From: Emydura subglobosa
Lineage: Eukaryota > Chordata > Testudines > Chelidae
Length of the DNA stretch: 64,000 nt
Assembly (NCBI GenBank): GCA_007922225.1
Contig: ML680037.1
Coordinates: 4,570,876 to 4,634,875, forward strand
Reading direction: 5' to 3'
Under the pieces are notes generated by a model. The model was given only the letters and a program-made list of their open reading frames with translations, was not told the origin of the DNA and ran no database searches. A program made the position numbers and the translations under genes. Shown here piece by piece: positions 36,481-47,915 of the stretch (its first letter is position 1; each line of letters starts with the position of its first letter).

Positions 36481-39434
36481 GACCTAGGATGTTGTCATTC
36501 TTTTTATCCATAAAAAGCCAGCAAGAGACACTCAACTACCATCAAAATCACTTGCTAGATCCCCGAAGCAATGACACTATAAGAAGGAAACTCTTGAAAC
36601 TTTGACTTTTAAACTATTGGTGGGGCAGCTTCTGAAGGTTTGGATGTGCTGCAGACAGAACCTCCATTGCTCGGGAACTGATCATGAAATCAGGAGCCTG
36701 GGAATACTGCATTTTGGAAATATCTGTCCTTGCAAGAACAGCTATTTTTCATAGTTTTTCAGTATTTCCTCATCTATATTGCTCTGGGGCCAGAGAGGTG
36801 GATTTCAAAACAAGGTAAAAAGATGAGTCTCGTATTTTTTGTTAACCTTGAAAAAAAGATTGGAATTAGTTTGGGTTTTGAATTAGCTCTTGTTTCATTC
36901 AAACTACTTTCCCCTTTCCTGTTTATGTGGGATATATGGATTTTTTCTATAACACAAAGCAATTTGATTAAAAATAAGGAAAATAGACATGCGTGCATTT
37001 GCTGGATATTACTGACGCATGGTGTTATTAAAAGCCAGTCTGAAGTGTTCTAATGCCATTCTGAAATGGCTATTATACTGTACCATCTTTTCTCACGTAT
37101 ACAAATATATTTGGGCAAGTGTAAAAAGGATATAAACAAATGCCAAAATTATCAAAAGTTGGTGTCTAAACTTAAGCTCCTAAATTCCTATGGAAGTATC
37201 CAAATAACTGGCCTGATTTTGAAAACTGTTGATCAACCAGCACTCTCCACTGAAGTCAATCACCTGATGAGTTAATCTTTTAAATATATGTATAAGCGTC
37301 TCGTAACTTCCTGAATTACTGAAACATACCTGGCACTTGAAGGAAGCAGTTTTCATTGTACTGTTAAATTTTTCTGAATTTATGTTTTAAAGAGACCCCT
37401 CACTTAATGGTAAATTCAGCCAGTGATCTTAATGCATGCTCAAGACTCACTTTTCATTTTTAGTGCCACATGAATAAAGTTACATTCAAGTTAACTAAAA
37501 ATATACTCACGTGCCTCACATAAATATTTTAATGTATGGAATGCTTTAAAAAAATGAGGAAAGACAGAAAGGTGATTGACCGCCAAATGATGGTGCATTA
37601 TTTTAGATGATAGTTTACAGTAGATGAGTTTGTGTTAGTACTTGCTCAAGTGCTGATTTAAACAAGGTAATTTTAAAAATGTGAAATAGCTCAGCTTAGG
37701 CTCTGTTAAAGACAGTTGGTGTTAATGGAGCCATGAACTATATAGTTTTTTATTTTTCTGTTGTGAATTATTCTTGCTAACTATACACACATCTTTTTAT
37801 AAAGACCCTGTGTAAAAGCCTGGACTCACATAAAAGCCTAAAACTGTTGACAAAGTACATGAATTACATGAAGTCACAAAGTCAAAGATAACAACAAATT
37901 ATAGTGCGAAACATGAGTGTTTTTTCTTCGTGCTGGATTCAGAATATATTAGCCTCAGCAGACAACTCCAGTGGGAGGTTTTCCCCCCATGATGCCAATA
38001 GTTATGAAGTGGTTGGTTTTTTGCTAATGCTGCAGATTAAATAAATGGTTGATGTTGGGTATGTAGGTTGAGGTTTATTCTTACCAAGATTTAATCATGT
38101 CACAAATTTAAACATCACAGGAAAAATGTATATTTATACAGAAGAATATTTTTTGAATTCAGTTTCTGTGTGTTTTTTTTTTTTTTAATTCGTTTTCAGC
38201 CATGGCCATTTATTTATGCATATTATCTTTTGCTCTTTAATTACATCTTTTATCTGTCTCATCCTGTTCCAATATATACATCTGGTTTGTCTCATATCTG
38301 CATATGTTTGGATGTGCTTACTGTCAGGATCTGCCCACTTTAACCTCACTGTTGTGGAAGGAGAACTGCTTTGGCTTTGACTACCTAGAGTGGTAGCCAC
38401 AGTTGTGTCATGGAGATGGGTCTGATTCTTGGCTTCTTTGGAGCCCTGTACAGCCTGATAAATAGCTAAAATTAACCTTATAATTTCGTGTCCTGTTTTG
38501 TTATGTCTTTTATCTTGGCCCAGAAAATTGGGAAGCTGCTGTGTGCTTATGATAGCTTGTACTCAATGTTTACTATTGCAAACATTAACATTCATCTGCA
38601 TTAACATACTGTGTCCACTGTGAAATTTTCAACATTGCAAAAACCTAAGATCATTTAACCTTACAAGTTTACTTTTTTCTGACTAAATTATCACTGATTT
38701 TTAAAAATTCATTATTGCAAATGAACTATTTGAGCGTAGCATCTCTTAATTTTTTACTATAATGGCTAAACATTCTGCAGTATTTAACCTCTTAATGAAG
38801 GGAGCCAGGCATTTTTCATTGCAGAACACAAGGGGATAGGATTTCATGCACTGGCTTTAATGGCAGGAAAGATGGACCCACCAGTGCTACAGGGTTAGTA
38901 TGCCTAGTAACTATGACAGAGGTGATAGGGAAGCACATCAGTGATTCTCTGTTCCCATATCGTAATTTCATTTAAACTACTATTCAACCTAAAAAGGAAA
39001 GAAAGAAACTTGAAAGGGGATCATACACTACTAGTTTGTACTAGTTTTTTTCAGGAAAAAGGAAACAAATATATATATTTTTACACTGTTCAATAATGCT
39101 AGAAAGTATTAAATATATCACTTTATCAGTATGAATGTTAAAGTAATGACAATGTTATGGATGTTTAAACCTTTTAAAGTGGTCATGCTAATTTTTAAAA
39201 CTACATTAACCATGGACAAGCTACTTTCTCAAGTAAACAACATTATTCCTTATGTTTAGGGGGAAAGTTCTAGTATGGCAGTAGTCTGATTAGCACTGTA
39301 AAAGCTTGGCTTGAAAACTTGGTAAAATTCATATTGTATTATGTATGCTATTGTTTCTTAGAAATATAGCTTCTCATACTGTATGATACTGCTGATGATT
39401 GTATAAAATTGTACCTTAAGTTGGTAAAGTGATC

Positions 39435-39440
39435 AATAAA
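39435..39440 (+). terminator. Candidate TPPP polyadenylation signal
   Basis: AATAAA in 'gatcaataaatgtgttaat', followed within 30 bp by a T/G-rich tract ('tctcttgtttcc'). It lies 9.2 kb after the stop codon on the + strand and is the best-looking site before the DIRS relic. Earlier AATAAA hexamers also occur, so the choice is a guess. Confidence 0.2.
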
Positions 39441-39604
39441 TGTGTTAATACATATTAGTCTCTTGTTTCCTTAAGTAAATGTAAAGTAAAGTATCAACTC
39501 CCTATTAGTTAAACCGTCTGTTACAAGTAATTTTGAAGTTTAGCTGTTAAGGTAAAAAACACTTCACTTACTGACCCCGCCCCTCACCCCGGAAAGACAC
39601 ATTT

Positions 39605-39745
39605 CCCTTCAGTCTTAGTTTCCCCATCTGTCAAAATGGGGATCATTATTCTTATCTATTTATTTTACTGGGGGGTAATGTGAGGATTATTTAATGATAG
39701 CAAAGTGCTGTGAAGATGCAAAGTGATGCTTAGCATAAGAGCTAA
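39605..39745 (+). repeat. MIR (CORE-SINE) copy
   Basis: The stretch 'agtttccccatctgtcaaaa' then 'tggggatcattattcttatc', 'taatgtgaggattatttaat' and 'caaagtgctgtgaagatg' follows the 3' half of MIR in order. MIR-type CORE-SINEs are shared by amniotes. The 5' tRNA-like head is missing or unrecognisable. Confidence 0.8.
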
Positions 39746-41599
39746 GCAATATTATGACATTAGGACTAGATATGTGTTCTAGAATTCTGAAAATATAAAA
39801 ATCAATACAAGTTCATCATGAATAAGTTTCCTATTAGATAGTCACATTACTTAAACTGGTCCCTGATCTCAAGATCTAAACTGCTACTCTACTCTGGACA
39901 AAAAGTGTTGTGAAATGAAATGCTTTCCTTCCAGGAACAGCCGTCACTATAAGAGAGGGTTTTGGTTTTTTAAAAATAAATGTAATCCCTTCTGAAAAAG
40001 AAAACATATTCTTTTCTTGGTGGAGCAAATGGACTTTGGAGAGAGTCACTATCTTGCCTGTTGGGTAATTGGGGAGATGAAATTATCAGTGGAGTAGTTG
40101 CTCTCCCTCAATGACTTTTTAATGCTGCAACACTATTTAGTTTCATTATTTTAAACAAATAAGGTTTTTAACTTAATCACAGACCCTTTATCCATAAATA
40201 TCAATATTCCTCAATTCCAAGCAGTTGTATGCTAACAAGTAATAGAATGAAGTTATTTCATCAAAACTTAGAACATTTTAAATAGTATTAATAATTAGCA
40301 GATAATATCATGATAACATTGCTGGCTGTTTTAAGAGTTGCAGAAGTACTAAGTTGGAAGCTGTACATGGTACTGTCCTACTTTATCACAATACTAATAT
40401 CAAACTATGATCGAACATGTTATAATGCAACATACCACTGAATTGTCCCATACATACCATTGGAATTTAATATTATTTTTGTAATCACCTACCTGACAAA
40501 CACGCCTATGGAAATGTCTTTGGCTAAAATCTGATAAGTAGAATTGAAAACCTCAGATGACCTTTAGTTCTCCATAGCAGCCTCACACTATACCCAACGT
40601 GATTGCCTCAAAGAACTCTTGTCGTTTTTTAAGTTATCCCTATGTATGGTCGGTCAATGGAACAGCAGAAATCAAATAGCACATGACCTTTTGTTGCTTT
40701 TTTGATGGAAAGGTCAGTTTTTTAACTCAAAAATCTCTAAGGAAAGGGTGTTTTACATTCCACTATTATAGCTTACTGGGAACCTAGAAATTAAGGATAG
40801 GGTTTTCAAAGGAGCTTGCTTGAGTTGAGTGCCCAAATCCCACTGAATTTCAGTGGGATGGCCGGCACCTATTTCCCTTAGGCTCCTTTGACTGATACAA
40901 TTAGCTTGGGATTTTCAGTGACCGATTTCAAGAGCCTGTATTTATGTATTTGTGCAATTCCATATATAGGTGTGTGTATATACGTACACACATAGTATAC
41001 ATAATCTGGGTACTCAGCATAGTACTATTTAATAAAAAATAATATTTAAAATTAACTGGGCCAGAGTCTCTTCTTTCTAGCTTCACTGGACTGCATCAGA
41101 GAGGCAGGGGGAAGGGGGGAGTCTGGTTCCATGAATATCCCCTGGCCTCAGCCCCATGTACATCTTAGAGCAAGCTGGGAGCAAAGCCAAACCACACCTG
41201 CTAGATCCAGTGCTCTAGGTTCCATATGCCAAATTCATCTTCGGAGTGCATTATGTTCTGGTACCTCCCCTGCCTGCCCTGCCATAAGACAGAGGAGCTA
41301 CCCGTGCTGGATCTAAAACTGAAGGGGATGCGCGGACACCTGGTGTTCCCCTGCCAAGAGATTTGCATTGGAGTAGGGCTGAGAATCTGGTTCCCTCTTT
41401 AGCCTGATACTCTCTGTAACTTAACCAGATTCCCATTGAATTGAGTGAGAGCTTTGACTGTGTTAATGCTGCAAAATCAACTCAAGTGTTTTATGGCATA
41501 GCAATCTGGTTGAGGTAGAGACTGTATAATCCTGAGGTATTTTCATGAGAACGTAATTAAGTGAGACTGAAGTTTCTAAAACTATACAAGTGGTTATGA

Positions 41600-41710
41600 C
41601 AACAGCATAGTAACCACAGCACCAATTCACCAAAGCACATATGTGCTTAATTTAAAGCATGTTCTTCAATCGATCCCTATTTAGCAAAGCACTTAAGTCT
41701 ATGCTTAAAG
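41600..41710. repeat. Palindromic MITE remnant next to the DIRS relic
   Basis: Shows 'accaaagcacatatgtgctt', 'aatttaaagcatg' and then 'agcaaagcacttaagtctat'. These are repeated AGCAAAGCAC(TTAA) ends as in the family at 34305. It abuts the 3' limit of the DIRS sequence at about 41705. Confidence 0.5.
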
Positions 41711-42688
41711 ACAACTGAACAGCAGGTTCCAGCTCTCAGGAGGGGTGCTAGACAGATTGTCTGTGCTTTGGAAGCCCAACACTGAGGTGTAATGGTTGGA
41801 CTCCAGAGGTTTAAAATACCTGGAAATCCAGTGACTGGGATCCATCACAGCAGTCTGATGCTTAGCCAGTAGAGGGCGCCTGACTGGATCTGTGGCAAAA
41901 GAGGAAGGTATGTACAGACGCCCAGGTTGCCACTCTACAGATTCCAAGATGGGGACAATCTTGAGGAAGGTGATGGCGGAAAAAAACGATCTTGTGGAGT
42001 GAGTGTGGACTCCAGATGGAAATGCTATGTTGCGAATCTGATAGCATTGTTTGATACAGTTTGAGACCCATTTGGAGAGTCTCGGGGGCCAATATCGCTG
42101 TGCTCTTAGACCTCTCTTCAATGGAAAGGAAAAGCTTAGGAGACTTCCTAAATGCCTTCGTCCTATCCAGGTAAAAGGCCAGCACTCTCTTAATGTCGAC
42201 CATGTGAAGTATAGCCTCCCTGATATCATGGTAAGGCTTGGGGTTAGATGTTGGGCGGTGAATCAGTTGGTTTATGTAAAAAAGTGAGGTCAATTTGGGG
42301 ATGAACTTCGGCTGTGGGCTGAGAGTGATCTTGTCCCAAAAGAACATTGTATGGGGGGGGGTAACCGTCAGTGCCACTTCCCCTATCCTCCTCGCTGAGG
42401 TAATTGCCACCCAGAAGGCTGTCTTCATTGACAGGTATGTGAACAAACAAGTAGCCATGGGTTCAAAGGGAGGTCTAGTCAGGCTCTTTAGTACCAGGTT
42501 TTGGTCCCATGTTGGGGTGGAATGTCTGGGTAGGGAAAAAGGTTTACTATACCCTTGAGAAATCACTTTGTGGTTGGGTGTGTGAGCATTGAGTATCCTT
42601 CTACTTGGTGGAAGGCCACTATAGCTGCTAGGTGAACTCTGAGTAAACTGAGTGACAGACCTCTGATTTTTTTAAGAGTTAATATATA
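41705..42688 (-). pseudogene. DIRS tyrosine recombinase, C-terminal part (broken)
   Basis: The frame at 41862-42566 has 'MKTAFWVAITSARRIGE' (the first catalytic Arg block), 'VLAFYLDRTKAFRKSPKLF' and 'ICRVATWASVHTF'. The downstream catalytic block HSTR appears only in another frame (within 41705-42229, 'SGVHTHSTRSF'), so at least one frameshift separates the conserved residues. Segment 42563-42688 contributes the core-binding part ('LDYILTLKKIRGLSLSLLRV'). A working enzyme would cut and rejoin a circular cDNA with the genome. This copy cannot. The rest of the gene is on the far side of the hAT insertion. Confidence 0.85.
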
Positions 42689-42696
42689 GTCCAGAA
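42689..42696. other. Target site duplication, left (hAT)
   Basis: The 8 bp GTCCAGAA directly before the transposon corresponds to GTCTAGAA at 43441-43448 directly after it, with one mismatch. Eight-base duplications are diagnostic of hAT transposition. Confidence 0.88.
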
Positions 42697-43440
42697 TAGT
42701 GGTTCTCATCCTTTGGCCTGCAGGCCACTTGCGGCCCAGTCTGCACACAGCTGTGGCCCATTTGACTTCCTCAGGGCCGTACAGGTAGTCAGGTCCACCG
42801 ATGGGGGCAGGGGCAAAGGGGGCAATTGCTTAGGGGGGCTGGTGATTTTTACAAAGGTTAAAAGGATTTTAAAAAGATTTTAAAAGTCTTCCCCTTGGGG
42901 AGACTAGCTCCCCATCCTGTCTCTTTCACCCGTGGCCCCACAGACCTCCCCCACTAGGCCCTGCCCCGCTAGACCCACTCGCCACCAGCCCCCCCCCCCT
43001 TCCACACCCCCATTTCTCCAGTTGGTCGTCCTGCAGCCACGTCCCCCTCTCGGCTCAGCCCCCTCCCCCTGCCGTTGCTCACCCCGTGTGTCCGTGTCCC
43101 TCCTCGCTTCCCCCACTCACCTCCTCATCACATCCATCCTCTTCTCCTCCACACCCCCCCCCCCCCCCCGCTCAGCCAGCCCAGCTGTTGCTCGCTGGCT
43201 GGGGGAAGAGGATGTGTGGAAGAGAGGAGGGGGACTTGAGTGGGGAAGAAGCAGGGCCTGGGGTGGACTGTGGACAGGGCCATGGACAGACGAGGTGTGG
43301 GGGGGGCAGGAGTGTTCTGCCCTGAGGCCCAAAATTCCTGTCAGCGGGCTTGCAGGTAGTATATATGTTGTGTGGATGCAGCCCAAATAACAGAGAGCTT
43401 AATATGCAGCCCACAATGGTAAACAGGTTGAGAACCACTG
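42697..43440. mobile_element. hAT-type non-autonomous DNA transposon
   Basis: This 744 bp element has terminal inverted repeats 'tagtggttctcatcctttgg' and, at the right end, 'ggttgagaaccactg' (complement CAGTGGTTCTCAACC), the ends of the Charlie-like hAT group. The 8 bp flanks match as target duplication. The inside is GC-rich with poly-C runs and has no transposase. The open frames in it (for example 42932-43390) are low-complexity Pro/Ser-rich translations of C-rich DNA and are not genes. It sits inside the tyrosine recombinase gene of the DIRS relic, so it inserted after that element. Confidence 0.9.
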
Positions 43441-43448
43441 GTCTAGAA
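43441..43448. other. Target site duplication, right (hAT)
   Basis: GTCTAGAA, the partner of GTCCAGAA at 42689-42696. Confidence 0.88.
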
Positions 43449-43680
43449 CTATTGGGAGAGTAGCAGATGTCAGAGATATTTGTCTGGAATTACACCTAAC
43501 CTGGAGCACTTTTGCAGGTAAGTATGACATGTAGTGGATTTTCTACTGTGTATTAACATGTCCTGTACCTCCTCAGAACAGGATTTTTCTATGTGCTGGA
43601 ACCATGAAGGAGCCAGGCCTTGAGGTGGAGTATCCGCAACTTGGGGTGCAGAGTGCATCTTTTGTTCTGCGCTAGGAGGT
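43449..43680 (-). pseudogene. DIRS tyrosine recombinase, N-terminal part (broken)
   Basis: The frame at 43470-43658 includes 'SRKSTTCHTYLQKCSRLGV', corresponding to the N-terminal SAM-like (core-binding) segment in which DIRS recombinases have a S/T-R-x-T-Y pattern. It is separated from the rest of the gene by the 744 bp hAT insertion. Stops surround the segment. Confidence 0.65.
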
Positions 43681-43999
43681 ATGGAGTGGGCAGGAGAGAT
43701 TGGCGGGCATGTCGCCAGCCTTGACAGATAAGGGTAGCAAGTCTGTCTCGGCCATTTGGGAGCAATCAGTATAACATTTGCCCTTCCTCTTTAATAGGAC
43801 TTTTGATGGTAGGGAGAACGGGGGAAAGGCATAGAAAAAGTCCTTCTCTCATGGAAGGAGAGCATCCCCCAAGGAGTGTTGCCCTATCCCTGGCCTGGAG
43901 CTGTAGCATGGACATTCCTTGTTGAGCTAAGTGGTAAACAGGTCTGTGGTCTGTGTCCCCCACTGTCTGATAACTACTGCCGCGTTTATTTACCATTCA

Positions 44000-44640
44000 T
44001 GGTTGCGTGGGACCTTGCAACTCAGATTGTCCACTATCAAGTTTTGTATTCCTGGAAGGCAAGCCACTGACATGATGCTGTGGGAAATGCAGAAGATTAA
44101 TCATTTAGTGTTTCTGCACAAAAGGAGGGCGATCTGGTGCTGCCGAGTTGATTTACGTAGCATATACATGCTATGTTGTCTGTTAGGACTCGTGTGTGTG
44201 TTCCCTTGATTAGTGGGAGGAAATGGGCGCAGGCATTCCTGACCGCCCTGACTTCAAGGCGTTTGATGTGGACAGACAACTCCGTGAATGACCGTTTTCC
44301 CTGTGTCATAAGGTGTTTAGATGTGCACCCCATCCTATGAAGGATGCATTAGTGATGAGGAGTAGAGATGGGAAAGTTTGCATGAAAGAGATCCCGGTGC
44401 AGACATTTGCTGGATTTTTCCACCAGTCTAGGGAGTATTTGACTGGTGTGTAGTGCTAGAGGTTTGTCCAATCTATATCTGTTCGGTCTGTAGACTGAGC
44501 TGAACCACATCTGGAGGCACCGCATGTGAAGTCTGGCATGAGGTATCAAAGATGTGCCGGCTGTCACATGCCCCAGAAGTTGGAAGCAGTGTCTGGCTGA
44601 TTTCTGAGGACTGTTTTGTGCTGTCTCTATGAGCATGGCT
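44000..44640 (-). pseudogene. DIRS RNase H region (broken)
   Basis: The frame at 44097-44333 reads 'IKRLEVRAVRNACAHFLPL', then 'TRVLTDNIACICYVNQLGS', matching the E-(L/A) helix block and the T-D-N-x-A strand of the DIRS-type RNase H that follows RT. The Asp of TDN and the Glu of LE are present. Upstream, 44349-44636 carries the preceding connection in another frame, so the gene is frameshifted. RNase H would degrade the RNA strand during cDNA synthesis. Confidence 0.8.
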
Positions 44641-44689
44641 AAGGTGTGGAACCTGTGCTGCGGGTGAGCACCCTCGCCTATAACAAGTC

Positions 44690-45660
44690 GAGATTGGCCC
44701 CTATGAACTCTAAGCAGTGTACAGGGGTGAAGGTCAATTTTTGAACATTGATCTGTAGACCCAGTTCCGTGAACAAGTCTATGGCACTTTGGATAATACA
44801 GCAGGCCTCATTAAAGGAGCAGGCTCTGAGGAGACAATTGTCCAGTTAAGGATAGATCATGATCCCCTGGGAACATAGATGAGCTCCAACTACAGAGAGG
44901 ACCTTGGAGAATACTGGTGGGCTCAATGAGAGGCCAAAGGGGAATACTTTATATTGGTAATAGTCATGACCCAAGGTAAATCTAAGAAATCGTCTGTGCG
45001 AAGGTAGGATTGATATGTGGAAATAGGCATCCTGTAGGTCAAGGGCCAAAAAACAATCTCCTGTTCCAGAGATGGAATAATCGCTGTCAGTATTACCGTC
45101 CTGAATTTTTTAGCTTTGATTAATTTGTTCAGAGTTTAGAGGTCCAGTACGGGTCTTCAACCTCCTTTCTTCTTGGGTATCAGGAAATAATGAGGGTAAA
45201 AACCTTTGCCTCGCAGATGTTTAGGTACTGGTTCTATGGCTCCTAGGTGGAGGAGGTGGTCTATTTCTTGTCGTAATAATCTTTTGTGAGAAGGGTCCCT
45301 GAAGAGGGACAGGGAAGGGTGTTGTGGGGTGGGAGGGAGGTGAAGTGGATGGAGTACCCATTGCGGATGATTTCTAGGACCCATCAATCTGATGTTATGA
45401 GTTTCCAATTGTTGGGAAATGAAGCAAGATGGCACCCAAAGAGGTGTATTGGATTGGTCAGCTGCAGTTGGCATTGAGGAGAGGGAAGTGATCTGTTGAT
45501 GTTTTGAAGGAGATAGTTGTGATTTAGAAGGCTGATGTGGGCCTGATGGTTTAAGTTTAGAAAACCTGGATCTTTTCCTCTGAGGCTCATAGAAGCATTG
45601 GGTTTGAAAATGCAAAGTGCGGGATTTATGTTGTGGACTAAACTTCCCTTTTTTGTCCAA
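44690..45660 (-). pseudogene. DIRS reverse transcriptase (broken)
   Basis: The N-terminal fingers (frame 45157-45660) end 'IDHLLHLGAIEPVPKHLRG' and 'GFYPHYFLIPKKKGG'. The palm (44846-45049) has 'MALDLQDAYFHISILPSHR' with the first catalytic Asp and 'KVFPFGLSLSPPVFSKVL'. The catalytic YLDD motif is destroyed: the Tyr codon is replaced by a TAA stop (44846-44848) and the second Asp by Asn ('LDN'). A break also separates the fingers and palm. The enzyme is dead by sequence. It belongs to the same element as the flanking gag and recombinase remnants. Confidence 0.88.
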
Positions 45661-45699
45661 GAGTATAAATCCCTAATGAATGGAGAGTGGCCCTAGCGT

Positions 45700-47560
45700 C
45701 TTTAAGCATATGGAGAGACACGTCATTTTGCTCAGCAAACAATTTGGTGCCTTTGAAGGGAAGGCTTTCTATGGCAGCCTGCACTTCCTCAGGGAAGCCA
45801 GAAAGGTGCAACTAGAATGTTCTCCGCATAACCACTGCAGTGGAGATGGACCAGGCTGCTGTGTCAGCTGCATGAAGCACTGATTGGAGTACTCTCTTGA
45901 CCACTAGATGTCCCTCATTGGCAATGGCCTGAAACTGATCATGGTGTGACCTCTGGGAGACGGTCAATAGAGGTGTTGAGCTTTGTGTAGTTGATAGTTT
46001 GCAATTCTAAATTGCAGTGTGGTGGAGGAATAAGCCTTTCTTCCAAAGAGGTCAAGGCATTTCCAATCTCTATCATAGGGGGTGGATCTCGCTTGGTGTT
46101 AGCATCCACAATAATAGAATTAAAGGGGGATGAGAAAAAAGAAATTCTATATCTCTAGCTGAATGTAATTATTTCTTATCGGCCGGTTTACAGATAGGAG
46201 TAACCGATGCTGAGGTTTGACATATAGTCTTGGCTGGGTCCAGAAGGGCCTCATTGATGAGGAGGGCTACTCTGCAGGTAAAGGAGGAGTGCAAGATGTC
46301 CAAGAGCTCATGATGAGTGTCTTTTTTACCTCCTCAAGGGGTATCTGCAGCATGTCTGCTATCCTCTGTGCCAAGTCCTGAAATAGCCTGAAAGAGTTGG
46401 CTAACAACCATGGAGGGGCATCACTGCCTCATCTGGGGAGAAGGAAGAGATGTTGGTCTTGGCATGACTTCTTCCTCAAATCTACCCTTCTGATCCTCCA
46501 TGATCTACTCTGGAGGGTTGGAGGTTCTGGATGCCATGACTGAGGGAGAAGCTTCAAGGACTCACCATGAGTCACACTGGATGCCTGAGAGGTGTGAAGG
46601 CTATATGTCACCCAGGGATCCTAGTAGGGCTATTGGGGTGATAGGATAGGTCCTGATGGTGGTGCCCATAGCTGGCTGTACCATGGTGATGGAGGAGCAG
46701 GCAGAGTGTATGACTGGGGAACCCCCGGTTGATAGTGGGCGGCAAAAGGAGAGTGGGAGGAGTCATGAGAGACGACATCCTTTAGCTCACTATCTGAGTT
46801 GCTGGAGAATGGAGGTGCATGGCATGGAGCTGGTAAAGATTCTTGTGTCAAAAGACAACTCTGTACCAGAGCCCAGGTACCAAGCAAGGAAGAATCTGGT
46901 ATATCGGACACCATCAGTTCTCTTGAGTGTCGGAATTCTTGTGATGTTCACCGAACCAGTGCCAATAGTGGTTGTTGGTGGGTTAGTTTGGAAGGGAATG
47001 GGGATATTGGCCATACTGAGTGCTCCAAGGCTATGTGGCTACCTATTGACGATATGATGGTACTGCTTGTACTGGCAGAATTGTCTTGATGGTGGTGCGG
47101 TCACTGTCCTTATCTTTGTCTACTGTTGGCTCCATGTCTATGTCCATCCGGTCTTTAGGCGCATCAATGGTACCTGCTACTCCAGACCCTCGTCAACTAT
47201 GGGTATCATATTTGGACTGTGATCTTTCTCAGCTGGGTCAGGCCTCACAGCCCTCTTTTACGTGAAAGCTCCGCGGCTGTCTTCTTCTACCCATTATCCC
47301 TGGATGTCAAGGGTTGTGGTGAAGACTTACATCATCTGGGTGACTCCTGGCATGGGTCCAGGGAAGACTGAAGAGCTGCCTTCATCAAGGTAAGTTTTTG
47401 TCTCACTTTCCTGGGCTTTCGAGATCTGGGCTGTTGGCAGAGACCACACTTCTGAGGCAGCGGGTTATAGCAAGAATGTTTATCCACTACAGGGATGGCT
47501 TCCTTACACAAAAAGCACATCTTGAAGCCCGGTGAGCTGGGCATACCCCATGCTGGGGGA
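45700..47560 (-). pseudogene. DIRS gag-like region (broken)
   Basis: The upstream part, frame 47332-47544, has Cys/His-rich 'KMCFLCKEAIPVVDKHSCY' and 'KCGLCQQPRSRKPRKV', as in the N-terminal CxxC region of DIRS gag-like proteins. The middle (46630-46914) is Pro/Ser-rich. The distal part (about 45900-46440) translates in fragments with a 'LLANSF-LFQDLAQRIADML' type helix and 'EVKKT-HELLDIL', the capsid-like part. It takes several frames to read through, so the gene has indels and stops. The start near the C-rich N-terminal region is inferred from family architecture. Confidence 0.65.
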
Positions 47561-47699
47561 AAAGGGCCCCAGACAAAGGGGAAATAAGTATTTTTTTTTT
47601 TAAAGGAAGAGAAATAAATAAATCTACAACTAAGAGAAAAAGGGGATTAACTTGCTAATGAAATGCTAAGGGAGAGAGAGAGAGAGAATGGTTCACAAA

Positions 47700-47915
47700 C
47701 ACACCGCTAATGACTCCATCTCTAGCCAGGGGCAATTGAGAAGGAACTGAGGGGGATTTGCCTTGTGTGCTGGCTGGCCTTGTGGAAGGGCATGAGGAGG
47801 GACAGCGCATATGCAGGCCGAACACACTGCTATCAAAGTTCTCTGATCAGCAGAACAGGGACGCAAGCGCACCTACGGTGGAGCACCCATAGGGACACTA
47901 CTCGAAGCAGCATTA
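47700..47915 (-). repeat. DIRS terminal region
   Basis: A GC-richer block with 'ccagggg', 'gggacgcaagcgcacctac' and 'gtggagcacccatagggaca', followed by 'ctactcgaag', matching the ends of DIRS-like elements in turtles. It marks the 5' end of the minus-strand element. The opposite end was not found. Confidence 0.5.

Larger units (their letters stand above)
30271..41600 (+). other. TPPP 3' UTR and downstream flank, no further gene seen
   Basis: AT-rich, gene-poor sequence. The first part is presumably TPPP 3' untranslated region, which is several kilobases long in mammals. It contains a MIR copy (39605-39745), hairpin remnants, and a DIRS-like end fragment (33885-33990). A 136-residue open frame on the + strand at 35655-36065 is the only larger one. 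It lacks recognisable similarity and is treated as unproven. Confidence 0.5.
41705..47915 (-). mobile_element. DIRS-type tyrosine-recombinase retrotransposon, decayed
   Basis: On the - strand, gag-like, RT, RNase H and tyrosine recombinase (YR) regions occur in that order from 47.5 down to 41.7 kb. This is the gene order of DIRS elements, which integrate with a tyrosine recombinase rather than an integrase and have inverted or split terminal repeats instead of ordinary LTRs. All coding parts carry stops and frameshifts. The upstream end (about 47700-47915) has 'gtggagcacccatagggaca', the terminal region of chelonian DIRS elements. The other end lacks a recognisable terminal repeat, so the element is probably truncated. 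A hAT transposon interrupts the YR gene. Confidence 0.85.

Noticed and set aside
42932..43390. 152-residue open frame in the hAT interior
   Set aside because: Pro/Ser/Arg-rich translation of C-rich transposon filler. Neighbouring frames on both strands are open too.
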